The position numbers were made by a program, and so were the translations under genes. Of a stretch of DNA of 21,730 nt, positions 15,990 through 21,730 are shown in pieces. How positions within the stretch are numbered: the stretch's first letter is position 1; every line of letters starts with the position of its first letter. A model generated the notes under the pieces. It was not told where the DNA came from. It saw only the letters and a list, made by a program, of their open reading frames with translations, and searched no databases. This DNA is from JAYVJM01 sp043769275 (GTDB lineage: Bacteria > Pseudomonadota > Gammaproteobacteria > Pseudomonadales > UBA7239). The DNA is taken from contig JAYVJM010000025.1 of the NCBI GenBank assembly GCA_043769275.1, positions 1 through 21,730 of the forward strand, in the 5' to 3' direction.

Positions 15990-16418
15990 ATGATCGATTG
16001 GGTACAGTTCACACCGTGGATGTCTCTTGCTGGCGGATTGTTGATCGGTGTTTCGGCAACGATTCTCTTGCTATTTAACGGAAAAATTGCCGGCATCAGC
16101 GGCATTTTAGGTGGGCTTTTTCACCCTGTAGCCGGTGATATTGGCTGGCGATTTGCCTTTGTGCTGGGCTTGTTCAGCGCGCCATTGATTTATGGGCTTT
16201 TCACGCATCTACCCACTGTACACATTGAGGCCGATACCGCCACACTCGTTGTAGCGGGGCTGCTCGTTGGCATCGGCACGCGCTACGGATCAGGCTGCAC
16301 CAGCGGACATGGCGTGTGTGGCCTGTCGCGGTTCTCGCTACGCTCCATGGTAGCAACGGCCTCGTTCATGATGGCAGGCTTTATCACTGTATATATATTT
16401 CATCGCGTACTGGCTTGA
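15990..16418 (+). CDS. YeeE/YedE (DUF395) membrane protein, N-terminal half type
   Basis: A 142-residue inner-membrane protein with about four hydrophobic helices. The conserved GSGCTSGHGVCGLSR signature (near residues 101-115) carries the two cysteines thought to relay thiosulfate or other sulfur compounds in the YeeE/YedE family. It is one of a split pair, the second half following 9 bp downstream, as in PmpA/PmpB. GGAGGAAAG before the ATG is a strong ribosome site. Divergence from the ETHE1-like gene and a shared operator point to sulfur import or export linked to persulfide oxidation. The transported species is not known. Confidence 0.9.
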   Translation: MIDWVQFTPWMSLAGGLLIGVSATILLLFNGKIAGISGILGGLFHPVAGDIGWRFAFVLGLFSAPLIYGLFTHLPTVHIEADTATLVVAGLLVGIGTRYGSGCTSGHGVCGLSRFSLRSMVATASFMMAGFITVYIFHRVLA

Positions 16419-16427
16419 GGAGGCACC

Positions 16428-16832
16428 ATGCAGCTTTTTTTGGCACTACTCACCGGCCTGCTATTTGGGATTGGTCTGATTCTTTCAGGCATGACAAACC
16501 CCGCAAAAGTCATTGGCTTTCTTGATGTCGCGGGCAATTGGGATCCCTCACTGGGGTTTGTTATGGGGGGCGCGATTCTGGTCGGCGTATTTGCCTTTCG
16601 TTTTGCCGCCATCCGTCGCCAGACTTTTTCAGGCACGCCCATAAAGCTACCGGCTGCTCGACATATTGATAAGCGCTTGGTATTCGGCTCGTTCGCATTC
16701 GGTGTTGGCTGGGGATTGGCAGGGTACTGCCCAGGCCCTGCTGTGGCTTCACTCGCAACAGGCAACATCAAGCCACTAATTTTTACCGCAGCTATGCTGG
16801 CCGGTATGGCTATTTTTGAGATATTGGCATAA
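16428..16832 (+). CDS. YeeE/YedE (DUF395) membrane protein, C-terminal half type
   Basis: A 134-residue inner-membrane protein with about four hydrophobic helices. LSGMTNPAKVIGFLDVAGNWDPSL and GWGLAGYCPGPA contain the conserved Met/Asn and Cys motifs of the second YeeE/YedE half. It is the partner of the preceding 142-residue protein, and together they equal one full-length transporter. GAGGAGG lies just upstream of the ATG. Its stop is 20 bp from the convergent ribB stop, with no evident terminator between them. Confidence 0.9.
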   Translation: MQLFLALLTGLLFGIGLILSGMTNPAKVIGFLDVAGNWDPSLGFVMGGAILVGVFAFRFAAIRRQTFSGTPIKLPAARHIDKRLVFGSFAFGVGWGLAGYCPGPAVASLATGNIKPLIFTAAMLAGMAIFEILA

Positions 16833-16852
16833 TAGTGAAACTTTCCGCCGCC

Positions 16853-17488
16853 TTAAGAGCTTACCGCTTCACCATCTACCTGTTGCGCCAAACGGTACCG
16901 CACAAGATCGGCAATCGTACCGATTTTCATACCGTGCAATAACGCAAATTTTTCCAGATCAGGACGGCGCGCCATCGTGCCGTCATCGTTCATCACCTCG
17001 CAAATAACGCCAGTAGGTTCGCAGCCAGCTAAATACGCCAGATCACAAGCCGCTTCGGTATGCCCCGTGCGCGCTAATACGCCGCCGTCTTCCGCCATAA
17101 GCGGAAACATATGGCCAGGCTGCACAACATCGCTAGCACGCGCATTTTTTGCCGCCGCCGCCAACACCGTGCAGGCGCGATCCGCCGCTGAAATACCGGT
17201 AGTTACGCCCGTTGCCGCCTCAATAGACACCGTGAATTTAGTGCCAAAACCAGAGGCGTTATTTTTCACCATCAAAGGTAAATTCAATAACTCACAGCGC
17301 GCACGCATCATCGGCATACAAATCAGGCCACGCCCATATCTGGCCATAAAATTAATATTTTCAGCGGTGCAGTGCTCCGCAGCCAGAATGAGATCGCCTT
17401 CGTTTTCACGGTCTTCATCGTCCATCAGGATAATCATGCGACCCTGACGAATATCAGCAATCAGCTCTTCTATTGTATTTAGCAGCAC
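16853..17488 (-). CDS. ribB: 3,4-dihydroxy-2-butanone-4-phosphate synthase
   Basis: Converts ribulose 5-phosphate to the four-carbon riboflavin precursor plus formate. The 211-residue protein has DDEDRENEGDLI (about 23-34), FTVSIEAATGVTTGISAADR, QPGHMFPL, RTGHTEAACDL with His143, and NDDGTMARRPDLEKFA. It stops after ADLVRYR, so it is a stand-alone RibB of E. coli size rather than a RibBA fusion. No GTP-cyclohydrolase II remnant is seen downstream. The start is GTG 17488 with GAGGAT 6 nt upstream. The 33-bp gap to the thiolase leaves no room for an FMN riboswitch, so it is probably expressed from the upstream operon. Confidence 0.95.
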   Translation of the reverse strand: MLLNTIEELIADIRQGRMIILMDDEDRENEGDLILAAEHCTAENINFMARYGRGLICMPMMRARCELLNLPLMVKNNASGFGTKFTVSIEAATGVTTGISAADRACTVLAAAAKNARASDVVQPGHMFPLMAEDGGVLARTGHTEAACDLAYLAGCEPTGVICEVMNDDGTMARRPDLEKFALLHGMKIGTIADLVRYRLAQQVDGEAVSS

Positions 17489-17521
17489 TGCTTTATCCTC
17501 AATTTGTTTAGCGAACTGACA

Positions 17522-18724
17522 CTACAAAACCTCAAACAGTCCAGCCGCGCCTTGGCCACCGCCAATGCACATACTCACCACCACAAACTTAACGCCACGA
17601 CGTTTACCCTCTATCAGCGCGTGACCCACCATCCGCGCCCCACTCATACCGAATGGATGGCCGATAGAAATTGCACCGCCATTTACATTCAGAATATCGT
17701 CGGGAATGCCCAAAGTATCACGGCAGTGGATTGTTTGACTGGCAAAAGCCTCATTTAGTTCCCATAGGCCAATATCATCCATTTTCAAACCGTGGCGTTT
17801 GAGCAGTTTTGGAATGGCAAATACAGGACCTATGCCCATTTCATCTGAATTACAGCCCGCCACTGCAAGGCCACGATACAAACCCAGTGGCTGCAAACCT
17901 TTTTTGAATGCCAGAGTGCCGTCCATCAACAACGACACAGATGCACCATCGGACAACTGTGATGAATTGCCCGCTGTAACAAAGTGGCCTTCGGGTACCC
18001 ACTGACCATCCTTCCAAATGGGTGGCAAAATCGCCAAACCTTCGAGCGTGGTATCGGCACGGTTGCACTCGTCTTTGTTAACCACAACATTTTTATAAGA
18101 CGTTTCTTTGGTTTCCTTATCAAACACAGCCATACGAGCGCTCATAGCGACAATTTCGGCATCAAACAAGCCATTTTTTTGTGCAGCAGCGGTACGCATC
18201 TGACTTAAGTAAGAATATTCATCTTGTGCTGCACGTGAAACTCTATAGCGCGCCGCTACAATTTCGGCGGTTTCAATCATAGGGATATAAGCGGCAGAAT
18301 CTAATGCTTTTACCGCTTCAGATTGCGCCCGATAGGTATTTTTGTGTTTGGTTTGGGTCAGCGAAATAGATTCCACGCCACCCGCAATAGCAATGTCCAA
18401 CTCATTGCACATAATCGATTTTGCAGCAGTGGCAATGGTCATTAAACCCGACGCACACTGACGCTCCATCGCCATGCCAGCAACAGAACTCGGCAAGCCG
18501 CCTGCAATAGCCGACAAGCGCCCTAAGCAATAAGCCTGTGTGCCTTGCTGCGCTGCCGCGCCAATTAGCACGTCATCCACTTCAGCCGGATCAATGCCGC
18601 TGCGCTCAACTACGGCACGCACACAGTGACCACTCATTGCGGGAGCTTCAGTATCATTAAATGAACCGCGAAAAGATTTGGCCAGTGCTGTGCGAGCGGT
18701 GGCGACAATAACTGCTTCTCTCAT
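17522..18724 (-). CDS. Acetyl-CoA acyltransferase (thiolase)
   Basis: A 400-residue thiolase that should cleave 3-ketoacyl-CoA with CoA (degradative) or condense acyl-CoAs. The catalytic residues are Cys90 (MERQCASGL), His356 (GGAISIGHPFGMSGAR) and Cys386 (MCIGGGQGAAGLFE). WELNEAFASQ is also present. GAGGTAAT precedes the ATG. It lies downstream of a MaoC hydratase and an SDR in the same orientation. With them it could carry out hydration, oxidation and thiolysis of acyl-CoA intermediates. The chain-length or ring-fragment specificity cannot be read from sequence. Confidence 0.93.
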   Translation of the reverse strand: MREAVIVATARTALAKSFRGSFNDTEAPAMSGHCVRAVVERSGIDPAEVDDVLIGAAAQQGTQAYCLGRLSAIAGGLPSSVAGMAMERQCASGLMTIATAAKSIMCNELDIAIAGGVESISLTQTKHKNTYRAQSEAVKALDSAAYIPMIETAEIVAARYRVSRAAQDEYSYLSQMRTAAAQKNGLFDAEIVAMSARMAVFDKETKETSYKNVVVNKDECNRADTTLEGLAILPPIWKDGQWVPEGHFVTAGNSSQLSDGASVSLLMDGTLAFKKGLQPLGLYRGLAVAGCNSDEMGIGPVFAIPKLLKRHGLKMDDIGLWELNEAFASQTIHCRDTLGIPDDILNVNGGAISIGHPFGMSGARMVGHALIEGKRRGVKFVVVSMCIGGGQGAAGLFEVL

Positions 18725-18785
18725 TTTTATTACCTCAATAAAAAATTACTTTTTTTAACGAAAATCGAGCGAAGGGCTTGGCCAA

Positions 18786-18861
18786 CAATAACGTCCTGAT
18801 TTACCGTTCGCCCTGAGCCTGCCGAAGGGCATTCATGGTTCGACAAGCTCACCACGAGCGG
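18786..18861. repeat. REP-like palindromic dispersed repeat, copy 2
   Basis: The left arm, 18804-18828 (beginning CCGTTCGCCCTGAGCCTG), and the right arm, 18837-18861 (ending CACCACGAGCGG), form an imperfect palindrome around an 8-nt loop. The left arm and an 18-nt flank (18786-18803) match copy 1 at 9108. The right arm carries the GAGCTTGTCGAACC form of the repeat when read on the minus strand. It lies in the gap between the thiolase and MaoC genes. Confidence 0.85.
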
Positions 18862-18899
18862 ACATCTGGATTCGGGAAGTTTTTATTTTTAACCAAATC

Positions 18900-19412
18900 C
18901 TAAGGGTATGGCACAACGTCACAAGCGCAGTAGTTATGCTGTGGCTGCGGGGAAATAGCGGGGAAATAGCGTGAAATGGTATCAACAACGCAAGCCGGCT
19001 TATCGCTTCCTTCAATTTCAACAGTCACACGAATGACCGCCTGTACACCACCTTTTACTTCTTCTGCTTCCACAACTTCACCGCCGCCGCGCACGCGCGA
19101 ATTGACACTTACTGGCGACGGAAAACGAATTTTACCGCAACCAACATTCACACCCATAGAAATGCCCTGCACATTAATTAGCTGCGGCAGAAACAAGTTA
19201 ACCAACGACAAAGTCAAATAACCGTGCGCAATACACGCACCAAAGGGGCCATCTTTCGCTTTAATAGGATCGACATGTATCCATTGGTAATCGCCCGTGG
19301 CATCAGCAAATAAATTAATGCGTGGCTGGTCGATTAAAAGCCACTCGCTGTGACCTAATTGTTTGCCGACAGCGTTTAATAATTCATGCGGCGTTTTGAA
19401 AATAGTTGTCAT
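18900..19412 (-). CDS. MaoC-type (R)-specific enoyl-CoA hydratase, frameshifted C-terminus
   Basis: A hot-dog-fold hydratase that adds water to 2-enoyl-CoA. FADATGDYQWIHVDP holds the catalytic dyad Asp41/His46. FGACIAHGYLTLSL is the helix-capping segment of the family. The chain is 170 residues, but the last 18 (ISPQPQHN...) result from an 11-bp tandem duplication at 18947-18968. With one copy removed the frame would end SRYFPAATA at about 155 residues, the usual length. The catalytic core is intact, so activity may persist. AGGAAAT sits 6 nt before the ATG. Its neighbours are an SDR upstream and a thiolase downstream, consistent with acyl-CoA degradation. Confidence 0.9.
   Translation of the reverse strand: MTTIFKTPHELLNAVGKQLGHSEWLLIDQPRINLFADATGDYQWIHVDPIKAKDGPFGACIAHGYLTLSLVNLFLPQLINVQGISMGVNVGCGKIRFPSPVSVNSRVRGGGEVVEAEEVKGGVQAVIRVTVEIEGSDKPACVVDTISRYFPAISPQPQHNYCACDVVPYP
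18947..18968. repeat. Perfect 11-bp tandem duplication in the MaoC gene
   Basis: GCGGGGAAATA occurs at 18947-18957 and again at 18958-18968. Eleven is not a multiple of three, so the second copy shifts the minus-strand frame near the 3' end of the hydratase gene. Deleting one copy places a TAA directly after codons for SRYFPAATA. Confidence 0.9.
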
Positions 19413-19458
19413 GTGTTATTTCCTGGCAGAAACGAATTGATCGCTGTTAATACAAACA

Positions 19459-19479
19459 CCGTTCGCACTGAACTTGTCG
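19459..19479. repeat. Half copy of the REP-like repeat
   Basis: CCGTTCGCACTGAACTTGTC and the next base differ at 2 of 21 positions from the left arm of the repeats at 9126 and 18804. No matching right arm follows, so it is a degenerate or solo half. It lies in the 75-bp gap between the SDR stop and the MaoC start. Confidence 0.65.
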
Positions 19480-19487
19480 CAGCGCCA

Positions 19488-20282
19488 TTAAGCCCGCTGC
19501 GCGCTGACAGCCAACACCTCACCCGTCATGTAAGAGGAATAATCCGATGCCAAAAACATCATTACGTTCGCCACCTCCCACACTTCCGCGCCACGCCCAT
19601 AGGCCTCTTGACCTTCCAGTTTCGCCAGCAAGTCTTCAGGAGCAGACTTCTTCAGCATGGGATGCACCGCCAACGACGGAGCCACCGCATTGACGCGCAC
19701 GCCAAAATCAGCCGCCTCTAATGCTGCGCAACGCGTCAACGCCATCACACCCGCTTTTGCCGCAGCGTAATGCGCCTGCTCTTTTTGCGCACGCCAGCCC
19801 AGTACAGAAGCGTTATTCACAATCACACCCGTGCCACGCGGCTTCATGACCTTCATCATGTGACGTGTCATACGCATGGTGCCGTTTAACGTGACATCAA
19901 TCACTTTGTTCCATTCAGCGTCCTCCATTTCGATTAACAATTTTGACGTGCCAAGACCGGCATTGTTTATTAACACATCAACACCATTGAGTTTTTCTTC
20001 AGCGAAATTGATCAGCGCCTGCACTTCCTCCTCAACCACCACGTTGCAGACTTTCCCCCACACATTTTGCAAGCCTGCTTCTTGTTTTAATTTTTCTACC
20101 GATGCCTGCAAACGGCCTTCATGTATATCGCTAATCACAATCGCACGACAACCCTCTTCCGCCGATTTTTTCGCCGCAGCAAAACCAATACCCGCGCCAG
20201 CAGCAGCGGTAATCAGTACCGATTTTCCTTTTAATAAGCCGTGACCTGAAACATATTCAGGCGCATTTTTTACATCTTTCAT
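19488..20282 (-). CDS. Short-chain dehydrogenase/reductase, IpdF-like
   Basis: A 264-residue NAD(P)-dependent oxidoreductase. The cofactor motif is TAAAGAGIG at 25-33, followed by NNAG at 106-109 and the catalytic Ser159, Tyr172 and Lys176 (YAAAK). The segments NNASVLGWRAQ, HYAAAKAGVMALTRC and LASDYSSYMTGEVL resemble IpdF-type SDRs of steroid C/D-ring degradation. That reaction assignment is an inference from remembered family sequences. Start: ATG 20282 gives MKDVKNAPEYVSGHGLL. The frame is open to a TTG at 20324, but that would overlap the preceding gene. It is probably in an operon with the FAD oxidoreductase (29-bp gap) and the MaoC hydratase. Confidence 0.9.
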   Translation of the reverse strand: MKDVKNAPEYVSGHGLLKGKSVLITAAAGAGIGFAAAKKSAEEGCRAIVISDIHEGRLQASVEKLKQEAGLQNVWGKVCNVVVEEEVQALINFAEEKLNGVDVLINNAGLGTSKLLIEMEDAEWNKVIDVTLNGTMRMTRHMMKVMKPRGTGVIVNNASVLGWRAQKEQAHYAAAKAGVMALTRCAALEAADFGVRVNAVAPSLAVHPMLKKSAPEDLLAKLEGQEAYGRGAEVWEVANVMMFLASDYSSYMTGEVLAVSAQRA

Positions 20283-20311
20283 TTTGCTTTCTCTCGCTAT
20301 AACGGCTGTTT

Positions 20312-21424
20312 TTATTGCGGGCAACCGTAAAATTCGCGCGCCCTGTTTATCAATAAATCAAATTCTTTTTCATTCGGTGTGGCGGGCGTCGCACCCGGAA
20401 TAAACGTGCCACCAATCACGCCTACATCATTTTGCGCGCCATTCGGAAAACGCTTTGGCATCATGTAAAACAGACGATCAACCAATTGCCCGTTTTCTGT
20501 TTCACCTTTGCTTAAATCAACGGAAACCAGATAGTGCAGCATGTCAGCACTCTGGTTTTTTAGCGCAACCATGTGCCCTTGCACAGATTCCATCTGGTTA
20601 TCGCCATGCAACTGCTCAGCACCAAGACCGCTACAATTTATAATGTATTTGTCTTTTATTTCGGAAAAACTGTTGAGCTTTCTTTTGTTGAATACAACTT
20701 TTTTTGCTTTCAAATAATTTGTCAAATCCGCCGTTATCTTGGTAACGTCTATAAAAATACCGTCGTCATATACCACCATTTTTCGTGTTGTGCCATTGTC
20801 AAAATCAAGCACAACATGTTTGGCTGCCTGCATCATGCCTGCCTTCACATACAACTCTAATTCTGAATTCTCTTTGCTTTCGATGTAGACAGGAACTCTC
20901 ATGGCTCCATCGGCTAACTCAGGTTTCTGCCCGTTGATAACAGACACATAAAACGCGCAAGACTCCAATGCTATTTTGTTAATTAGCGCCTGTGTTTCCG
21001 ACGCATTGTCCATAACAAAAATCGCCAACAATCCGCCTGCATTATTGGACGCAAGCGCATCAAAACCCTCAGCAGAAATAGTAATGGCGCTATAGCCTCT
21101 CTGCAAAAAATCGTATGCAGTAAATAACCCAAGAATACCCGCACCCACAATAGCAATTGGTGTATCGCGCTCAAGATTATGCGCGTCACTTGATTGCAGC
21201 AGCAGCTTATTCACATAAGCAGCCGCGCCCGGCGCTAACGTCCAACCGCTACCGCCATGACCATAATTATGCGCAACCACTTTATCGCCTATCTGTTCCA
21301 CACTCATATTTGGCGAGCCGTGGCGCATAGGGCGATAGCAGGTAATTTTGTCGCCGAGATGATCTGCGTGTAAATTTGGCGGTGTGATTTTGCGGATTTC
21401 ACGGGGTGCTTGTAAATCTGTCAT
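20312..21424 (-). CDS. Circularly permuted D-amino-acid-oxidase-like FAD oxidoreductase
   Basis: A 370-residue FAD-dependent oxidoreductase of the DAO fold with a changed order of parts. Residues 29-80 hold CYRPMRHGSP and VVAHNYGHGGSGW, which in D-amino-acid oxidases (RPVRPQ, VIHNYGHGG) lie at the C-terminus. The FAD-binding GAGILG then appears at 94-99, and NNAGGLL near 127-133. IINCSGLGA (261-269), QGHMVALK and VIGGTF (336-341) follow. The chain ends where a normal DAO would enter its RPVR segment. Arg34 corresponds to the substrate-carboxylate arginine. The substrate is unknown, with an amino or imino acid expected. Start: ATG 21424 with GGTGG upstream, preferred over TTG 21436. It heads the minus-strand gene row. 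Confidence 0.88.
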   Translation of the reverse strand: MTDLQAPREIRKITPPNLHADHLGDKITCYRPMRHGSPNMSVEQIGDKVVAHNYGHGGSGWTLAPGAAAYVNKLLLQSSDAHNLERDTPIAIVGAGILGLFTAYDFLQRGYSAITISAEGFDALASNNAGGLLAIFVMDNASETQALINKIALESCAFYVSVINGQKPELADGAMRVPVYIESKENSELELYVKAGMMQAAKHVVLDFDNGTTRKMVVYDDGIFIDVTKITADLTNYLKAKKVVFNKRKLNSFSEIKDKYIINCSGLGAEQLHGDNQMESVQGHMVALKNQSADMLHYLVSVDLSKGETENGQLVDRLFYMMPKRFPNGAQNDVGVIGGTFIPGATPATPNEKEFDLLINRAREFYGCPQ

Positions 21425-21672
21425 GGCCACCACCAAAAATTACAATTTACGTAGGTTTGTTTCGCTTCGCTGAAGCGTCATCATCCCCTTCAGGGGGAAC
21501 CCAGCTTTAGCACCTTGCCGATGATTGTAGGCTATGGCCGACAGCCTAACCTAATCTACGGACTCATATCCTACCAATGATCCTAGCGGGAACACCGGCA
21601 ACGATAGCACCTGCTGGCACATCAACATTAACCAACTGATGTTACGCAACCCTCCCCTGATAAGCTTGCCGA
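21425..21672. other. Gap between the FAD oxidoreductase and the transposase start
   Basis: No gene was seen. Perfect small hairpins occur at 21463-21477 (CGCTTC/GAAGCG, 3-nt loop), 21485-21496 (CCCC/GGGG) and 21529-21549 (TAGGCT/AGCCTA region). A TACAAT on the minus strand at 21524-21529 could be a -10 for the oxidoreductase, but no -35 fits. The right part probably belongs to the insertion sequence. Its boundary could not be fixed. Confidence 0.4.
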
Positions 21673-21730
21673 ATGAAAAAAGCCGACCTTGATTTATACA
21701 CCGACTATTTGTTGAGCACTTTTGGTGCTG
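21673..21730 (+). CDS. Transposase N-terminus, probably IS701 family (partial)
   Basis: ATG at 21673 opens a frame encoding MKKADLDLYTDYLLSTFGA before the window ends. The DLDLYTDYLLS start is one I associate with IS701-type DDE transposases. No strong Shine-Dalgarno sequence is visible upstream. The terminal inverted repeat cannot be identified from one end. With only 19 residues, family assignment is provisional. Confidence 0.55.
   Translation, partial: MKKADLDLYTDYLLSTFGA

Noticed and set aside
16833..17521. Truncated RibBA or an FMN riboswitch at ribB
   Set aside because: The protein has the length and ending of stand-alone RibB, no GTP-cyclohydrolase remnant follows, and only 33 bp separate it from the thiolase, too short for an FMN aptamer.
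18833..19021. Small minus-strand open frame ending SARGELVEP
   Set aside because: The GELVEP ending is the translation of the palindromic dispersed repeat, and the rest is the MaoC gene in another frame.
9108..19479. CRISPR array
   Set aside because: The repeats are kilobases apart, palindromic and not regularly spaced. No spacer structure or cas gene is present.

Overview
The window looks like a stretch of gammaproteobacterial chromosome. The support is gene content: queA-tgt, fabV, dapA-bamC, a RegB/RegA pair, a porin ending in Phe, and short intergenic gaps. By eye the base composition is close to balanced. No rRNA or tRNA gene was seen. Both ends run into insertion sequences: an IS3-type end reads off the left edge (about 97 to 1, minus strand) and a probable IS701-type transposase begins at 21673. 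The window may therefore be an IS-bounded segment or an assembly contig that broke at repeats. An affiliation near the marine or freshwater Cellvibrionales-like gammaproteobacteria is only an impression.

Layout, left to right. (1) 170-2378, minus: queA and tgt, the queuosine tRNA-modification pair, with overlapping ends. (2) 2379-3958: a regulatory gap with a convincing Pho box and a -10 placed exactly 10 bp downstream, then an outer-membrane porin gene and a strong hairpin terminator. (3) 4021-9087, plus: fabV (enoyl-ACP reductase), a LACTB2-like metallo-hydrolase, dapA, bamC and a second, YycJ-like metallo-hydrolase. Several of these genes abut or overlap. (4) 9108-11282: a palindromic dispersed repeat, a DUF1285-like protein, and a convergent uncharacterised coiled-coil/Cys-His protein with a well-formed promoter. 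(5) 11373-13256, plus: trhP/yegQ (tRNA U34 hydroxylation) and a small PPOX-type flavoprotein. (6) 13282-16832: the RegB/RegA redox two-component system, a convergent ETHE1-like persulfide dioxygenase, and divergent from it two half-size YeeE/YedE (DUF395) sulfur-transport proteins. An AT-rich palindromic operator lies in the promoter between them. Together this reads as a redox and sulfide-handling block. (7) 16853-21424, minus: a D-amino-acid-oxidase-like FAD protein, an IpdF-like SDR, a MaoC hydratase, a thiolase and ribB. The middle three form an acyl-CoA beta-oxidation-type module.

The most notable observations are these. The FAD protein at 20312-21424 carries the DAO C-terminal signature (HNYGHGGSGW) before its Rossmann GxGxxG motif, so it is a circularly permuted D-amino-acid oxidase fold. 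A perfect 11-bp tandem duplication in the MaoC gene shifts the reading frame and replaces a short native C-terminus with a new tail. The porin has a textbook Pho-type promoter and a hairpin at the predicted 5' end of its mRNA. The ETHE1-like gene has a Cys-containing tail that runs antisense through the end of regA. I did not find a novel multigene defence or mobile system in this window.
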